Assembly: GCF_000471905.2 (NCBI RefSeq)
Contig: NW_006495875.1
Span: forward strand, 193,041 to 257,040
Length of the DNA stretch: 64,000 nt
Direction: 5' to 3'
Source: Amborella trichopoda
Lineage: Eukaryota; Streptophyta; Magnoliopsida; Amborellales; Amborellaceae
A program made the position numbers and the translations under genes. The notes beneath the pieces were generated by a model. It had not been told where the DNA came from and made no database searches. It worked only from the letters and a program-made list of their open reading frames with translations. Position 1 is the stretch's first letter. Each line of letters opens with the position of its first letter. Of this stretch, positions 1-11,382 are shown in pieces.

Positions 1-83
1 ATAATAGGGAATTATATAAACCCTTACCCTTATAATAAAATGCAATATATATATATATATATATAGAAGATACTACAAAATGC

Positions 84-521
84 CTATAGGTGAAAATGAA
101 CAGTGATTTCGTCTACCCTCATCACCATCCAAATTTCATTGTACGGTCACAGTTGTCCGGTAGTTTTTCAATTTTCATTTTATTTTACTGATAGGAATGA
201 TCTGAAATTTGGAGCGTGTGTACATCTTAGTGAGCCGTACCTAATAAAAATATTTAAAAAATAATTCACAAAATATAAATTGAGAAAAATACCCCAAAAC
301 ATTTGTGGGATATTTTGATTAATTTATATTTTGTGAACTATGTTTTTTCATATTTTTATTATGTGCGCCTCACTAAGATGTATACATGCTCCAATTTTCA
401 AATAATTTGGATTTGTAGAAAAAAAATGAAAATTGAAACACGACCAAAAACTGTGACCGTGTGATGAAGTTTGGATGATGATGAAGGTAGGTAAAATCAC
501 TGTTCATTTTTACCTATTGGT
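84..521. repeat. Foldback (MITE-like) inverted repeat
   Basis: Two arms of about 215 bp face each other around a centre near 303. The outer ends read ATAGGTGAAAATGAACAGTG at the left and its near reverse complement, CACTGTTCATTTTTACCTAT, at the right. The similarity runs inwards through the region around CACTAAGATGTA and the AT-rich centre. No open frame is present. It looks like a non-autonomous foldback transposon; only a weak target duplication (CTACAAAA/TTACGAAG, 5 of 8) can be proposed. Confidence 0.7.
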
Positions 522-559
522 GTTACGAAGAGTTATATATACGAGCAATGAACCAATGT

Positions 560-925
560 AACGGTTTTATCATAGCATAATGCAACGACATATCTAGAAA
601 ACCATGTTTGTAGTATTTGTATGACCCCAAATTTTGCACACACACTCTCTTCATCTCAATAATCAATTCCCCAAAAAAACGAAGTTCAGTTTGAACCCTA
701 GATATGGTCAAAATGAGTCCCTTCCAAAAACAAATTTAGACCATTCATTTTGTGAATTTCAAGATCTTAGCCTTTATAAACTTAAAATCATTTTTTTATT
801 TTTTAACATTGTTCATCTAATGATAATAAAGTCATCCAAAGAAATTGGAAGTGAAAAAAACCTTCTATGGCCTAGATCTAAACATCTCACCAAAATGAAC
901 GGCCTAAGTCTTTTTTTGTGATTGT
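560..925 (+). repeat. Dispersed non-coding repeat, copy 1 (see 54155-54510)
   Basis: This stretch matches, in inverted orientation, a stretch at 54155-54510. Shared blocks in order are ACACACTCT, AATAATCAATTC, CCCTAGATATGG, TGAATTTCAAGATCT, ATTTTTTAACATT, TCTAATGATAATAA and ATCTCACCAAAATG. Both copies lack coding capacity and are about 360 bp long, consistent with a MITE family. Superfamily is not assigned. Confidence 0.65.
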
Positions 926-2117
926 TCATTAGAAAGCAAAGAGTGTATACTTCAAAATTTGGATCAAACAAATAGTCATAAGATGGTTTTTTAAGGTTGT
1001 TGCATCATATTACTATACAATGGTTGCATGATCATTGCCCTATATGATATGAGTATTTTTATATATATAAACCTATTTACCATAAGTTGGAGGCGAATAA
1101 GTTGGTATTAGAAGTATTAGATCAAATGTAAAATAGAAACAGCATGGTCCTTCAAATCCTAGACAAAGTTTTAGAAGGAAAAAGATAATCTTATATGGGG
1201 TGAATTACATAACGATGATAATTTTGGAAAATAACATAAACATACATAAATAGAAAGGCACTGGCACCTAAAATGTGAAAAAATAGGAGTTACTTTTGGA
1301 AGAAATGTATATAAGGTGTCAACCTTATTTTGTGAAAGTAAGGTCGAACTCAAAAATCGATACGAAAAGGTTGCTTTGACATAAAAAACCTTAAAATTGA
1401 TCATCTCAACTTCAACATGTATAGATATATGTAAGAAAAAGGATTTTAAGTCTTAAAAGTAATGCATTTTCTAATACATTATCTATTTTAATTTATTTCC
1501 AAAATTTTTAAGTGTTGATAGATAGGCTCAATTTATACTATTTTTGTATCTAACTTTTATAAAAAGAGGCAAAAATATTTTTTACCCCATCATAATGGTT
1601 TTCAACACCAAAAATACATCTTTTAGCTAGATCTCAATGTGTGATTTACTTTGATTGTTCAAGATTGACACTTCCAACTCGAGCATTACCTTTTAAATTT
1701 TGAAAAGATGAATTGTACCTTAATTTCCTAAACAAAAATCTATGGGATTAATTAATGCCATGGGATTTGAGAGCGCACTCAAGGCTAAGCTGCTCTCTGC
1801 CACCCAGAAATGCATAAGTAGCTATAAATAGATTAATTTATTTATCTACACCTTTATCTATTAGAAAATGTTTATATAAGGTTGAAATCTTAAAATGTAG
1901 AATTTAAGTGCAACTCAAAAAACACTGTTTTAATGTTGGAAAACTCTCTAATTAATCATCTCGAGATGTATGAATATGAAAAAATAAAAATTTTAAGTCC
2001 TAAAAATAATTTATTAACAACATATTATTATCTGGACATATTATTATCTGGACGGTCTATTTTCAAGATTTTAAAATATTTATATATAAGTAATAATCAT
2101 ACGAGACTCTCCCACAC
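926..2117. other. AT-rich intergenic stretch, nothing recognised
   Basis: The sequence is AT-rich with short poly-A and poly-T runs. I see no coding region, splice-like exon or structured repeat; the small frames on both strands have no recognisable protein content. Confidence 0.5.
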
Positions 2118-2235
2118 CACCTCAAATGATCACCATTAAATTTGACACAAATCTCTAAAAAAGTTATCACAAGGGGGTGGGACTTAACTTTTTTTAAAGA
2201 TATGTGCCAAATTTAATAGTAAACATTTGGTGTCC
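2118..2235. repeat. Small foldback inverted repeat
   Basis: A left arm around ATTAAATTTGACACA (about 2118-2166) pairs with a right arm around TGTGCCAAATTTAAT (about 2183-2235), across a loop of roughly 16 bases. It is probably a short MITE relic and has no coding content. Confidence 0.55.
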
Positions 2236-2439
2236 TTCATTTTATTTTATTCTAGAGATCTATATATTTTATTGATTTAAATTATTTTTAAAGTTTAACA
2301 TTTTATAATTAAATATGCAAATAAGTTTTCGAGCTATCCTAATAACTTTTTTTACGCCAAAAGTACATTTATAATAAAATATGGAGGTGCGCCTTCTTTA
2401 AGTTTAGAACCTCATAAAAACCAAATCCTTATCTATTAT

Positions 2440-2568
2440 TTGCTTTTATTTAGGCACGGAAATATCTTGGTTTCTGGTTTCCAGTTTCCACCGTCACGGC
2501 CACATCTTCCCCGGTGGAAGACAGAGAGAAAGCCTCCACCCATTGATCGAGGAGAGGGAGAAACACAG
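2440..2568 (+). other. Possible non-coding 5' exon (5' UTR) with splice donor
   Basis: A less AT-rich island ends GAGAAACACAG|GTAAGG, a strong splice-donor match, just after a purine-rich stretch typical of a plant 5' UTR. A fitting acceptor (TTCTCTTAGCAG) lies at about 7265, upstream of the PPR start codon, so this could be its first exon, with the hAT element sitting in the intron. It could instead belong to NCA1, whose first coding exon also follows an acceptor. Inference only; no transcript data. Confidence 0.35.
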
Positions 2569-3240
2569 GTAAGGATACTTCAGCCATCTCTTGATTCCCC
2601 TTTTCTTGTAATTTCTTTCTTATTCATTGTCGAATATAAAAGGTTTGGGTTTTCTCTTGTTTAATAATTTGATGATAGAACAGCTATAAAGCTGCAATCA
2701 AATTGTGAGGAAGTTGTGCTTTTATGTTTCATGTCTTTTTCTCCCTGTTTCTCTCAGCATTGTTTTTTTTCATCTTCTTTTCTACCAATCGTTAGCAGAT
2801 CGGATTGATAGGTTAAAGAGTGTGGTGTCTTTGTAGTTTGCAGGAGTCATAGGAAAGATGAATGTTAATTCTTGCTATTGGCCACACAAAATGCTCTTAA
2901 GTCTTAAAATATGGATGGATCTTCTCTCTCTCTCTTAAATCAAAGCTCTGATATACCAGTACCACGGCACCGAACCAAGCAAAAAATAATGAGTTAAATC
3001 TGTAATTGTTGTCCACTATTTATGATGTTTCCACTTGGTTTCTAGGGTTTCTTAGTTGTTGAATGTATCCATCGCAGAAATACTCTATCACTTTTTTGGG
3101 CCCAAACCTATATATCAATGAGTGCAAGTCAAGTCCTTGTAGTTAAACTTATTAACTCATGTGTGCAAGTTATAGTTCCTCCTCATCTCCTATTGGCATC
3201 TACGACTTGGGAAGGCTGGCAGGAGGAATGTCACTAAATA

Positions 3241-3241
3241 A

Positions 3242-3282
<41 letters not shown>

Positions 3283-3373
3283 TGATGATGATGATGATGA
3301 TGATGATTAATAATAATAATAATAATAATGATGATGATTAATAATAATAATAATAATAATGATGATGATGATG

Positions 3374-3441
<68 letters not shown>

Positions 3442-3493
3442 AAATAATAATAATAATAATAATAATAATGTTAGTAGTAATAATAATAGTAAT
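3241..3493. repeat. Compound trinucleotide microsatellite (AAT/ATG)n
   Basis: About 250 bp of AATAAT repeats alternate with blocks of GATGAT and end in imperfect AGTAATAAT. The open frames it creates on both strands encode only homopolymeric Ile, Met, Asn or Tyr runs and are not genes. Confidence 0.97.
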
Positions 3494-3752
3494 ACATGAA
3501 TTAATGTGCTTGTGGACTGTGCAATGTTTCAACTTGTCATGGTGGCTATGTCATGAGTTCTATAATCCATTATGAGGTATTCGTTTCTATAAATTGCAAG
3601 CACCAATATATTTGCAAGGAGAACATCTGGTATATTGGTCATTACCTGGGATTTTGGTTTGGTATATCCATCTTTCACTAAGGTCTAAACATTTGATTAA
3701 CGTTCATGAGGTGAAGAATGACATATTTTTTAGAATTCCTAATGCATTAAAC

Positions 3753-6700
3753 CAGTGTTTTAAAATGTGTGATGCGGCTCGATGCAGACTAGATGCGAGT
3801 GCATCACCCTAATTCAGTCAATAAATGTAAAAAAATTCGAAAAAGATCTTAAAAGAATTAGATTAATGCATAAAAAAGAAATATGGAGGTGATTTATGTG
3901 ATAGTAGGTATTTAATTTATTCATTAACTCCAAAAGTATTAGCTATCGAAGATTTTGTATCTATTATCCCTTAATAGATCATAGAAGACGTTAGAAAGTA
4001 GAAACTTGAAACTAACTTCATAAAACATTCAACAACCATAATCACAAATTTTCAACTGAAAACTTTAAAATTACGAAATACAAACTAAAAGTTTATGAAG
4101 ATTAAAGAGTTCAAAAGTCAAGACAAATCATCATCATTTCTCAAGTTTTGAGATTCTAAATTTCAAATCTTAATAAAAAAAGTTATGTAGAGAGTCTCTG
4201 TGTGCATCATTGTTATCACTATCATCCTCGGCGGCCTCCACATATTGTTCTTCTTCCTCGGTCTCCTCTGAGTGAGACTTCTCCTCCTCCTCCTCCTCCT
4301 CGATCTGTAGAACTAATGTGCGATTGGACCCAGCTCTATTATTTTGTGCTCTAGTGTTAGGCTGTTCTTCCTCATTAGCCTATGGGCTAGCTTGACATCA
4401 CACCAAGTGAGATCCTCACCCTCAAACACATGCTCTACTCGTGGATCCATGGTCCATTCACTTGTGCAATTACCATCAGGTTCATGTAGTTGAATTGGTT
4501 TGAGATCCATGCGCTTTTTGTACCTCTCCTTAAGCTGCTCATTATACCGCATATAAACCAAATCATTCAACTTCTTTTGCTCCGAGCTGTGGTAGAAAAC
4601 AAGGAAATAAGCAAAATTAATAGTTGTTATTTTCTTGTTTCTACTTTTAATCTTATTAGATAAGTTAGATTTTAGAAAATTGAGTTTTGAATTCCAAGAA
4701 ATGAGGATTAAGGACTTACATACTCAAATGCACTCCAATTGTGTTCGTAAGTAGATGAGCTACATATGAGACTCAACACTTAAATAGCGAGACATTGTAG
4801 ATTTGGTGCCTCGCTTCCATATAATACCCATCATGTAGCTGTGTAACATTTTATAATTTGTTTATTTATATAAATGGAACTATACATTATTCAAGTTAAA
4901 ATTGCAAAGCAAACAAATTCGAAATTAGAAAGGGTACTTTTGGCCTTTACCTGAATTTGTAGTGTCCCTGTTTCGAGTAACAGTCTCTCTCCCAAAGTTT
5001 CAAATGCTAACTTGAACTTGAACAATTCTTGATTTTGGATCTCATTTTGGATATCTTTGTCAAGGACCAACCTCTCTAGGACATCTAAGAACCCACCATT
5101 TATTACACAATTAAACTCAATGGAACCCACCATTTATTACACAATCAAACTCAATGGCTGGGTGCGTGTAGTGAAGAGATGAATTTAGAAAGTAACAAGC
5201 TGAATGGAGGTACCTGTGAAGTTGGTTGTCCCATCTCCTATCAATAATTCCACGCATAGCCTTGCATTTCTTTTCATCATCCTTTAAAGCATTTTTTATC
5301 TCTCATCTTTCTCTAGTCATTGCCTCATGTATGTAGCCCATAGCGGGCTTCAGTTCACCATTAACCAATCGAAGCACTTTCACTTAAGGGCTAGCCACCT
5401 CCAATGCATGATATATCTGATCCCACAAAGATGTAGTGAGAGTAATTTGTTCAACCTTTCTCCCATAGTTTGACCACTTACTTTTTCTCCATTGCTTTGA
5501 AGGCATTTATTTGCTTGCATAGGCTTTGAAGAGTGAGAAAAGATGTGGCAAATCTAGTGACACCCGGTCTCACTATATCTCTTTTCTTTGTAGAACTTCT
5601 CATCATGCTAAGGAGTATGATGTGATTATAAATAAATCCAACAACAAACATAACTTTTGAAATCACCCCACTAAATATGGATGTTGCACCCATTTCCTTA
5701 AGCATGCGACTAACACAATGAGCTGCGCAAGGAGTCCAAAACATATGCATCCTATTCAAAATAAAAAAATTGCTCGGTTTTCTCTCCAACAAATTCTACA
5801 ATTTCATCCTTCAAGTCACATAAATATGTAGCATCATGTGACTTGTCTAATGCATCAATAGACTTAACAAAAAAGTACTTGTTGGACAGCTAACCAAAAA
5901 ATTAATAAAGGCCCTTGACTTCCCATTGGACCATCCTTCACACATAATAGTTGCCCTACACTTCTCGCACCCTTCCCTTTGAGAAATCAAAATTTTATTA
6001 ACATTGGATACATCATCCTTCAATAAGGGCTCCCTAATCTCATGTAATGTAGGAGGATTAAGCCCTGGGTCAAATTGCCCAATTTTCTGGACTATACATG
6101 CAAAACTATCAAAGGTTATAGTATTAAAAGGTATGCCGGCCTTGTAAAACCACTTTGCAATGTACTTACATACCTTCTTCCTTTCTTCTTTCTTGTATCA
6201 ATTTTCAATTGTTGTTTGTTTTGTTTTTTCCCGCCTCTTCTGAACCACAATTTTGGGGTTAGGGGTGCAAAAAGTATCCATTGGCCCCTTAGAGAGATAT
6301 TTTTTTTCCAACACTACTACTAATTTTTGTAACACTCTCTCTTGACATTGGAGTACCCCTTCACCTCATTCCAACTTCTGACATATCCTAATCATTTTCA
6401 TTATCATCAAATAATGGAATTTCATCAATTAATTCTTTTCATTTCATTTTTGTCTTTTCTTTTTTGTTGTTTCAAGCTATCCATGTATTCTCTAATCCCC
6501 TTTTTGATATCTTCGGTAGCTCGTGGGAATGCTTTTACATTCCCAGAAATACTGGCTAAGTGTTTTTTTTGCCGAAAAGTTCTCCCCCCATATGAGTATT
6601 TCCACAAAGCATACAAATAACACAATTTCGGTCTTTTAGATTTTTTTAGTTTTGCATATTTCCAAGTCAGATCCTTGTTACTAGAAGATTGTGAAGAAGA

Positions 6701-7195
6701 CATTGCCCCAAAAAAAAGTATTAGTGTAGTAGGAAAAAAACCTTACAAATTACTTGAAGAAAGTATTGATTTCGTCTCGCCCCCTTGATTTATTGTTAGA
6801 ACTTTGCTAAAACTTCCTCAAATCATCCCCCAAATGAAACAAATCAGTAACCACAGATCCACCAAGATGAAAATCTAGAATTTCGAAAAAACAAATTTCC
6901 GCCACTCTTGTTTTTGATTGATTTAGGAAGTAAAGGCCACGGATGTGGCTGATTTTGGTAGTCTGGGGGGTTTAATACCCCTAAACCCTTTCCCTTTTTT
7001 TGGGGCTTAAAAAGACAAAAATACCCCTTTACAAGGGGCTATTTTTCACATCACATGCTGGCCGCATATGTGCCCTATGTGCTATGCGGCCGCATATGCG
7101 GTGGGATGCGGCGCATATGCAGATGTGGGGTCATGCGATGCTGTTGCCAACGCATCCCTCATTATGCAGCGATGCAGCCGGAATTTAAAACACTG
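3753..7195 (-). mobile_element. Decayed hAT DNA transposon with TIRs and 8-bp target duplication
   Basis: The left end CAGTGTTTTAAAA and the right end TTTAAAACACTG form the short terminal inverted repeat typical of hAT elements. They are flanked by CATTAAAC (3745-3752) and CGTTAAAC (7196-7203), an 8-bp target duplication matching at 7 of 8 bases. The 3.44-kb interior contains a broken transposase on the minus strand. Both subterminal regions are rich in ATGCGGC and GCATATGC motifs (about 3768-3806 and 7060-7185), likely transposase-binding sites. The element sits upstream of the PPR gene, perhaps in its 5' UTR intron. Confidence 0.88.
4313..6703 (-). pseudogene. hAT transposase remnant (BED finger and DUF659-like segments)
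   Basis: Reading on the minus strand from 6703, an N-terminal piece (MSSSQSSSNKDLTWKYAKLK) resembles the start of plant hAT transposases with a BED zinc finger, but the expected CxxC cysteines are replaced (LCYLYAL). A middle piece at 5478-5792 contains FWTPCAAHCVSRML and RPGVTRFATSFLTL, the conserved core around the catalytic region of DUF659-type hAT transposases. A C-terminal piece at 4313-4570 contains EGEDLTWCDV. The pieces lie in different frames with stops between them, so no functional transposase is made. Confidence 0.8.
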
Positions 7196-7485
7196 CGTTA
7201 AACTAGTAAAAATTCCAACAAGCCTGAATCACAAAAGTCATAAAAACAATTGTTTCTCTTAGCAGGTCGAGGCCAAAATTTGTACAACAATTTTGGATTG
7301 AGAATTCTGTACTTCACAGGTTATCAAGCAAGTATTGGGGAATATCGAAGTTTCCGTGTGCAACTTTGCTGATTAAGGATTGTTGGTTCCTTGCAATTTG
7401 ACTGCTCTCACCTCCACTGTTATTATCCACCACAGGTGTTTATTGATTGTTATTTAACTCAAGTCCATCCGATAAACAATTAGCT

Positions 7486-9231
7486 ATGACCCTTAATCGG
7501 AGAGCTATGCTTAAGGTTTCCTCTGTCCTAACCCAAATTGGTGGTTCAAAATACAAATGGCAGCCGTCCTTGAATAACTGTAATATTGAAATCATGACCA
7601 GTCATACTCCTTCTTTCAAAGAACGATGTCGAAGTTCCTTGGAGGGTTCAAATCTTCTCAGATGCTTTTGTACTATATTCACAAGAAGTTTGGAGAGATC
7701 AGAGGATTCAGATGGTGAAGTTCTCACTGCACACTCAGATTCTGATACAGAAGGATCACAACTAGAACCATGCATGCAAGATATAGCCTTAATGCGTGAT
7801 GTTGAGAAAATATCTGTTTTCTTATGTGGTTTTGGAAGTGATGGTCCCAGAGCTAGACCCATGCTTGAGCAGTGTGGGATAGAAGCTTCATCTGATTTGG
7901 TGATACGGGTTCTTTCTAAGTTCAGGAATGATTGGGCTGCGGCCTTTACCTTCTTCCTGTGGGCAGGGAAGCAACCAGGATACACCCACTCCATACGTGC
8001 ATACCACACTATGATCTCTATTCTGGGGAAGATGCGGAGGTTCGATACAGCGTGGGCATTGGTAGACGAAATGAGGGGTCGACATAGTGGGACTAGCATG
8101 TCCATGGTGACTCCTCAAACCCTTTTGATAATGGTCAGAAAATATTGTGCTGCACATGATGTGGGGAATGCCATTAACACTTTCTATACTTTCAAAAAGT
8201 TCAAGTTTGAGGTAGGAATCAATGAGTTTCAAGATCTTTTGTCCGCTTTATGTAGGTACAAGAATGTGGAAGATGCTGAGCATTTGCTTTACTCCAATAA
8301 GGATACCTTCCCATTCGAGACGAAGAGCTTCAATATAATTCTCAATGGTTGGGGCAATATAGTGGGCAATCTTCGTGAGGCTAAGAGGACTTGGAGGGAT
8401 ATGTGTAACAAGGGTATACCTCAAGATGCTTTCTCTTATAATAGCATGATATCGTGCTATTCCAGGGCAGGAAACCTTAATGATGCTCTAAAACTATTTA
8501 ATCAAATGAAGGATTTGGGTGTCGATCCAGATAGGAAGGTGTACAATGCAATGGCATTTGCCCTTGCTAAAGGAAACTGCACAAGAGAAGCCATCCATCT
8601 TGTGAAGACAATGGAGGAGAAAGGTTTCTCTCCTGATGCGGTAACATACAATTCATTGATTAAACCTCTCTGCAAGGCCCGCAAAATGCAAGATGCACGT
8701 GCCGTCTTTGATGCGATGTTGCAGAAGAGATTTTCCCCGTCTTTCAGGACCTTCCATGCTTTCTTTCGTGCACTTAGGAGTGAGGAAGAGGTGTTTGATC
8801 TCTTGGACACAATGAAGCGGATGGGTTGCTCCCCAACAACTGATACATATATAATGTTGATAAGGAAATTTTGCAGGTGGCGCCAGCATGAAAATGTCTT
8901 TAAGATTTGGAACGAGATGGGCACAAATGGGCCCTGCCCTGATCGAAGCTCATACATTGTGTTGACTCATGGTCTTTTTCTGAATGGTAGGGTGGATGAC
9001 GCTTTCAAGTACTATGAAGAAATGAAGACTAAAGGGTTTGAACCAGAACCAAAGACTGATGAGATGTTTGGGGCTTGGGCTTCTGGTAAAGAAACCGTGC
9101 CTCCTCGAGTATTGGAACTTAAAAGTACAACACATGGTAAGAATAGTTATGGTAGACTATGTAGAGACTTTCTAAAACAACCAGAGGCAAGAAGGTTCAC
9201 CAGAGAGAAGGGATTCCGTTTTCCGGAGTAG
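7486..9231 (+). CDS. P-class pentatricopeptide repeat protein, probably mitochondrial
   Basis: The frame encodes 581 residues with no intron. I chose the ATG at 7486; the open frame extends 13 codons upstream but starts there with TTG. The N-terminus (MTLNRRAMLKVSSVL) is basic and Ser-rich, fitting a mitochondrial presequence. After an acidic linker, about eleven 35-residue PPR motifs run from roughly residue 165 to 540, for example SYNSMISCYSRAGNLNDALK and TYNSLIKPLCKARKMQDAR. There is no E, DYW or SMR extension, so it is P-class. Known PPR proteins of this class bind organellar RNA for processing, stability or translation; the RNA target here is unknown. The FFLWAGKQPGY and KFCRWR motifs recall the Arabidopsis At5g15010 type, an assignment from memory. 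An acceptor-like site at about 7265 suggests an upstream 5' UTR intron. Confidence 0.93.
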   Translation: MTLNRRAMLKVSSVLTQIGGSKYKWQPSLNNCNIEIMTSHTPSFKERCRSSLEGSNLLRCFCTIFTRSLERSEDSDGEVLTAHSDSDTEGSQLEPCMQDIALMRDVEKISVFLCGFGSDGPRARPMLEQCGIEASSDLVIRVLSKFRNDWAAAFTFFLWAGKQPGYTHSIRAYHTMISILGKMRRFDTAWALVDEMRGRHSGTSMSMVTPQTLLIMVRKYCAAHDVGNAINTFYTFKKFKFEVGINEFQDLLSALCRYKNVEDAEHLLYSNKDTFPFETKSFNIILNGWGNIVGNLREAKRTWRDMCNKGIPQDAFSYNSMISCYSRAGNLNDALKLFNQMKDLGVDPDRKVYNAMAFALAKGNCTREAIHLVKTMEEKGFSPDAVTYNSLIKPLCKARKMQDARAVFDAMLQKRFSPSFRTFHAFFRALRSEEEVFDLLDTMKRMGCSPTTDTYIMLIRKFCRWRQHENVFKIWNEMGTNGPCPDRSSYIVLTHGLFLNGRVDDAFKYYEEMKTKGFEPEPKTDEMFGAWASGKETVPPRVLELKSTTHGKNSYGRLCRDFLKQPEARRFTREKGFRFPE

Positions 9232-9381
9232 ATAGATTCAAGCAGGAGTTGAAGTTTCTTGCTGCAATGGGATGCTCTAGTTGCTTTATCTTCTCCATCC
9301 AAATGGGTGGAAGATAATGCAACATCGGCCAATAAGATTGGCTTGTAGAAGTTGTTTTAAACTTTTACAAATTGTATCTCA

Positions 9382-9498
9382 ATGTATCATGGTTTGAAAT
9401 CCAGGACTGGGACTTTGTCGATGTATCATGGTTTGAAATCCAGGACTGGGACTTTGTCGATGTATCATGGTTTGAAATCCAGGACTGGGACTTAGTTG
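9382..9498. repeat. 39-bp tandem repeat, three copies
   Basis: Three head-to-tail copies of a 39-bp unit begin ATGTATCATGGTTTGAAATC. The first two are identical and the third differs only near its end. They lie about 150 bp after the PPR stop codon, probably in its 3' UTR. Confidence 0.97.
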
Positions 9499-9816
9499 AT
9501 TGACAAATAGGGTTGCGTTGCACTGTGGTTTGACGTTATGGTTCAAGCTTGTATTCTAAATAATTTAGAGAAGCATGAAATACTATAAGGTAACTGGCTT
9601 ATGCTACAGTATAAGCTCATTGACCAAAACACAGCTACAGGGATTATTTTTGGGCTGAAAGTTTTGTGCAACATCTCTGATTCAATAAAGGAACAATTTC
9701 TGAAAGAAGTTAGATTTTTAAGTTATTCTTGAACACCTAGATCCATAGTTATCAAATGAACAGCTGATAGCCTGCATTCGCTGAAAAGGTGGACTCGTGT
9801 TGGGCCTTTTTTTTTT

Positions 9817-9887
9817 TTAAATTGTTATTGTTATTATTATTGTTGTTATTATAAATATTCTTCTTATTGTCATTATTATTATTATCA

Positions 9888-9979
<92 letters not shown>
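9817..9979. repeat. (ATT)n microsatellite
   Basis: A T-run and imperfect ATT/GTT repeats lead into about 30 uninterrupted ATT units. The minus-strand poly-Ile frame across it is an artefact of the repeat. Confidence 0.97.
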
Positions 9980-11061
9980 GTTTTGATTGCTAGGATGAGA
10001 TGGCCATGTCCAAAGTTTAGTGTCCAATATACTCTTTTTGGTTCAAACAGGCTAATGCTACATGATATGCCCGTGGGCTTATATAATTTTTTTCTTTTAA
10101 TAAAAAAATTAGAAAATGTATTCTGTATACTTTAAAGAAAAGAAATACGGGACAAATAGTAGCTATAATAAAATCAGAAGAGAATTAAAGTAACTGAAAA
10201 ATGGAAAATATAACTTTTCAACTTTTGATATAATTCCATTAAGCTGCTGATGGATTTAAGTTGATCTATGGGTGCACAACGGCGTTCATTTTAAGTCTGT
10301 TTCACAAGGACAAGCTAAATGAGCCACAGGCTGCCTTGGCTAGGTTAATAGGGTTTGAGACAAAACTTATGAAAGCTGGAAATTCACAAAACCATCAATT
10401 AGAAACTTGGAAACTCGGGCTGGGCTCGTGCTGTCACTCAGACCTGGCGGGGTTACTATATTATTTTTACATAGACTCTCCAATTCTTGTTGAGACTTGA
10501 CATAAAAAAAAAAGATTCTTGTTGGGACTTGGCCTACTGAAATTGGGTGACTTGGGCTCAGGCCCCCTACCCCAGTTCCATACCTATCCCGAGTTTTTAA
10601 TCGCTGTAAAAACTATATTGCCCACAAGGTTTTCTTTAGAAACTTACAACCAGCCTTTAGAAACTTGTGTATAAATCATGTCAATGAACAAACACCAACA
10701 ACAATCATTTGCGACAATTAACTTCACAATAATAGCATAGGTTTCCTTGAAATCTGGATCATCACACTTCTACAAGCTGCTGTATCTGGAAATTGTAACA
10801 TACTAAGGATGCGCTATGTCGCTTGGTAATATAGATATTTAATGTTCCTCATTACAAACTTCCGATTGAAAATTTATATCGCTTTCTGCTCAGTGTTCAA
10901 TAATTTGTTGCCTCCCCACAATTTTGAAATAGATCACGTGTTGTACATTATATATAGGATGTTGTCATATAAGAAGAAAATTAAGGAAAACTTCAAGAGG
11001 ATAACATAAGTAGAATTGGCTTGCAAATGAAAATTTTACAGCATCATACGGTTTCCATATT
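9980..11061. other. Intergenic stretch between PPR and the cryptic exons
   Basis: AT-rich sequence with no frame or structure I can assign. It could hold the 3' end of the minus-strand cryptic transcript. Confidence 0.4.
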
Positions 11062-11382
11062 TCAGAAGTCGAGTCTTTTGAGATCATCTTTCCACCTTTT
11101 GTATGGAAACTGATTTGCATACGACAATTCTCTCACTAGCTCATACCTTTTTTGTTGGCTAGAATCTCTGTATATACCTGGTGAAAAACCGTGCTAAATA
11201 ACTTATGAAAAACCTCCTACCAACCTTTCAGTGAGGATCCAGAAACGTACCGGGGTTTCTTATACTCATCCCAGTCAGCTGTCTTTATCTTATTATGGAT
11301 CTCAATGGCATCGACTTGTGCTTGCAAATGTCCTATTTTCTAAATCATAAAATTCTTGGAGTACATTGAGGCATTCAAGCTT
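11062..11382 (-). pseudogene. Two terminal exons of an unidentified gene or gene fragment
   Basis: On the minus strand an exon ending at 11251 (AAACCCCG|GTACGT) joins in frame to an exon starting at 11167 (TATACAG|AGATTC) that ends with TGA at 11064-11062. The joined reading contains QAQVDAIEIHNKIK, ADWDEYKKPRDSSQQKRYEL and ANQFPYKRWKDDLKRLDF, which has the composition of real protein. The upstream exon either starts at 11339 (ATTTAG|AAAATA) or reaches 11382 (TTTCAG|AAGCTT, encoding KLECLNVLQEFYDL); the longer version changes frame near 11340, suggesting an indel. No upstream exons were found before NCA1 begins on the other strand, so this may be a truncated duplicate. I do not recognise the family. 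Confidence 0.55.

Noticed and set aside
3159..3532. Frames rich in Ile, Met, Asn, Tyr or His
   Set aside because: Translation of trinucleotide repeats; the same holds for 9752-10027.
7602..9135. Minus-strand frames of 61-167 residues over the PPR gene
   Set aside because: Shadows of the PPR coding sequence; no independent features.
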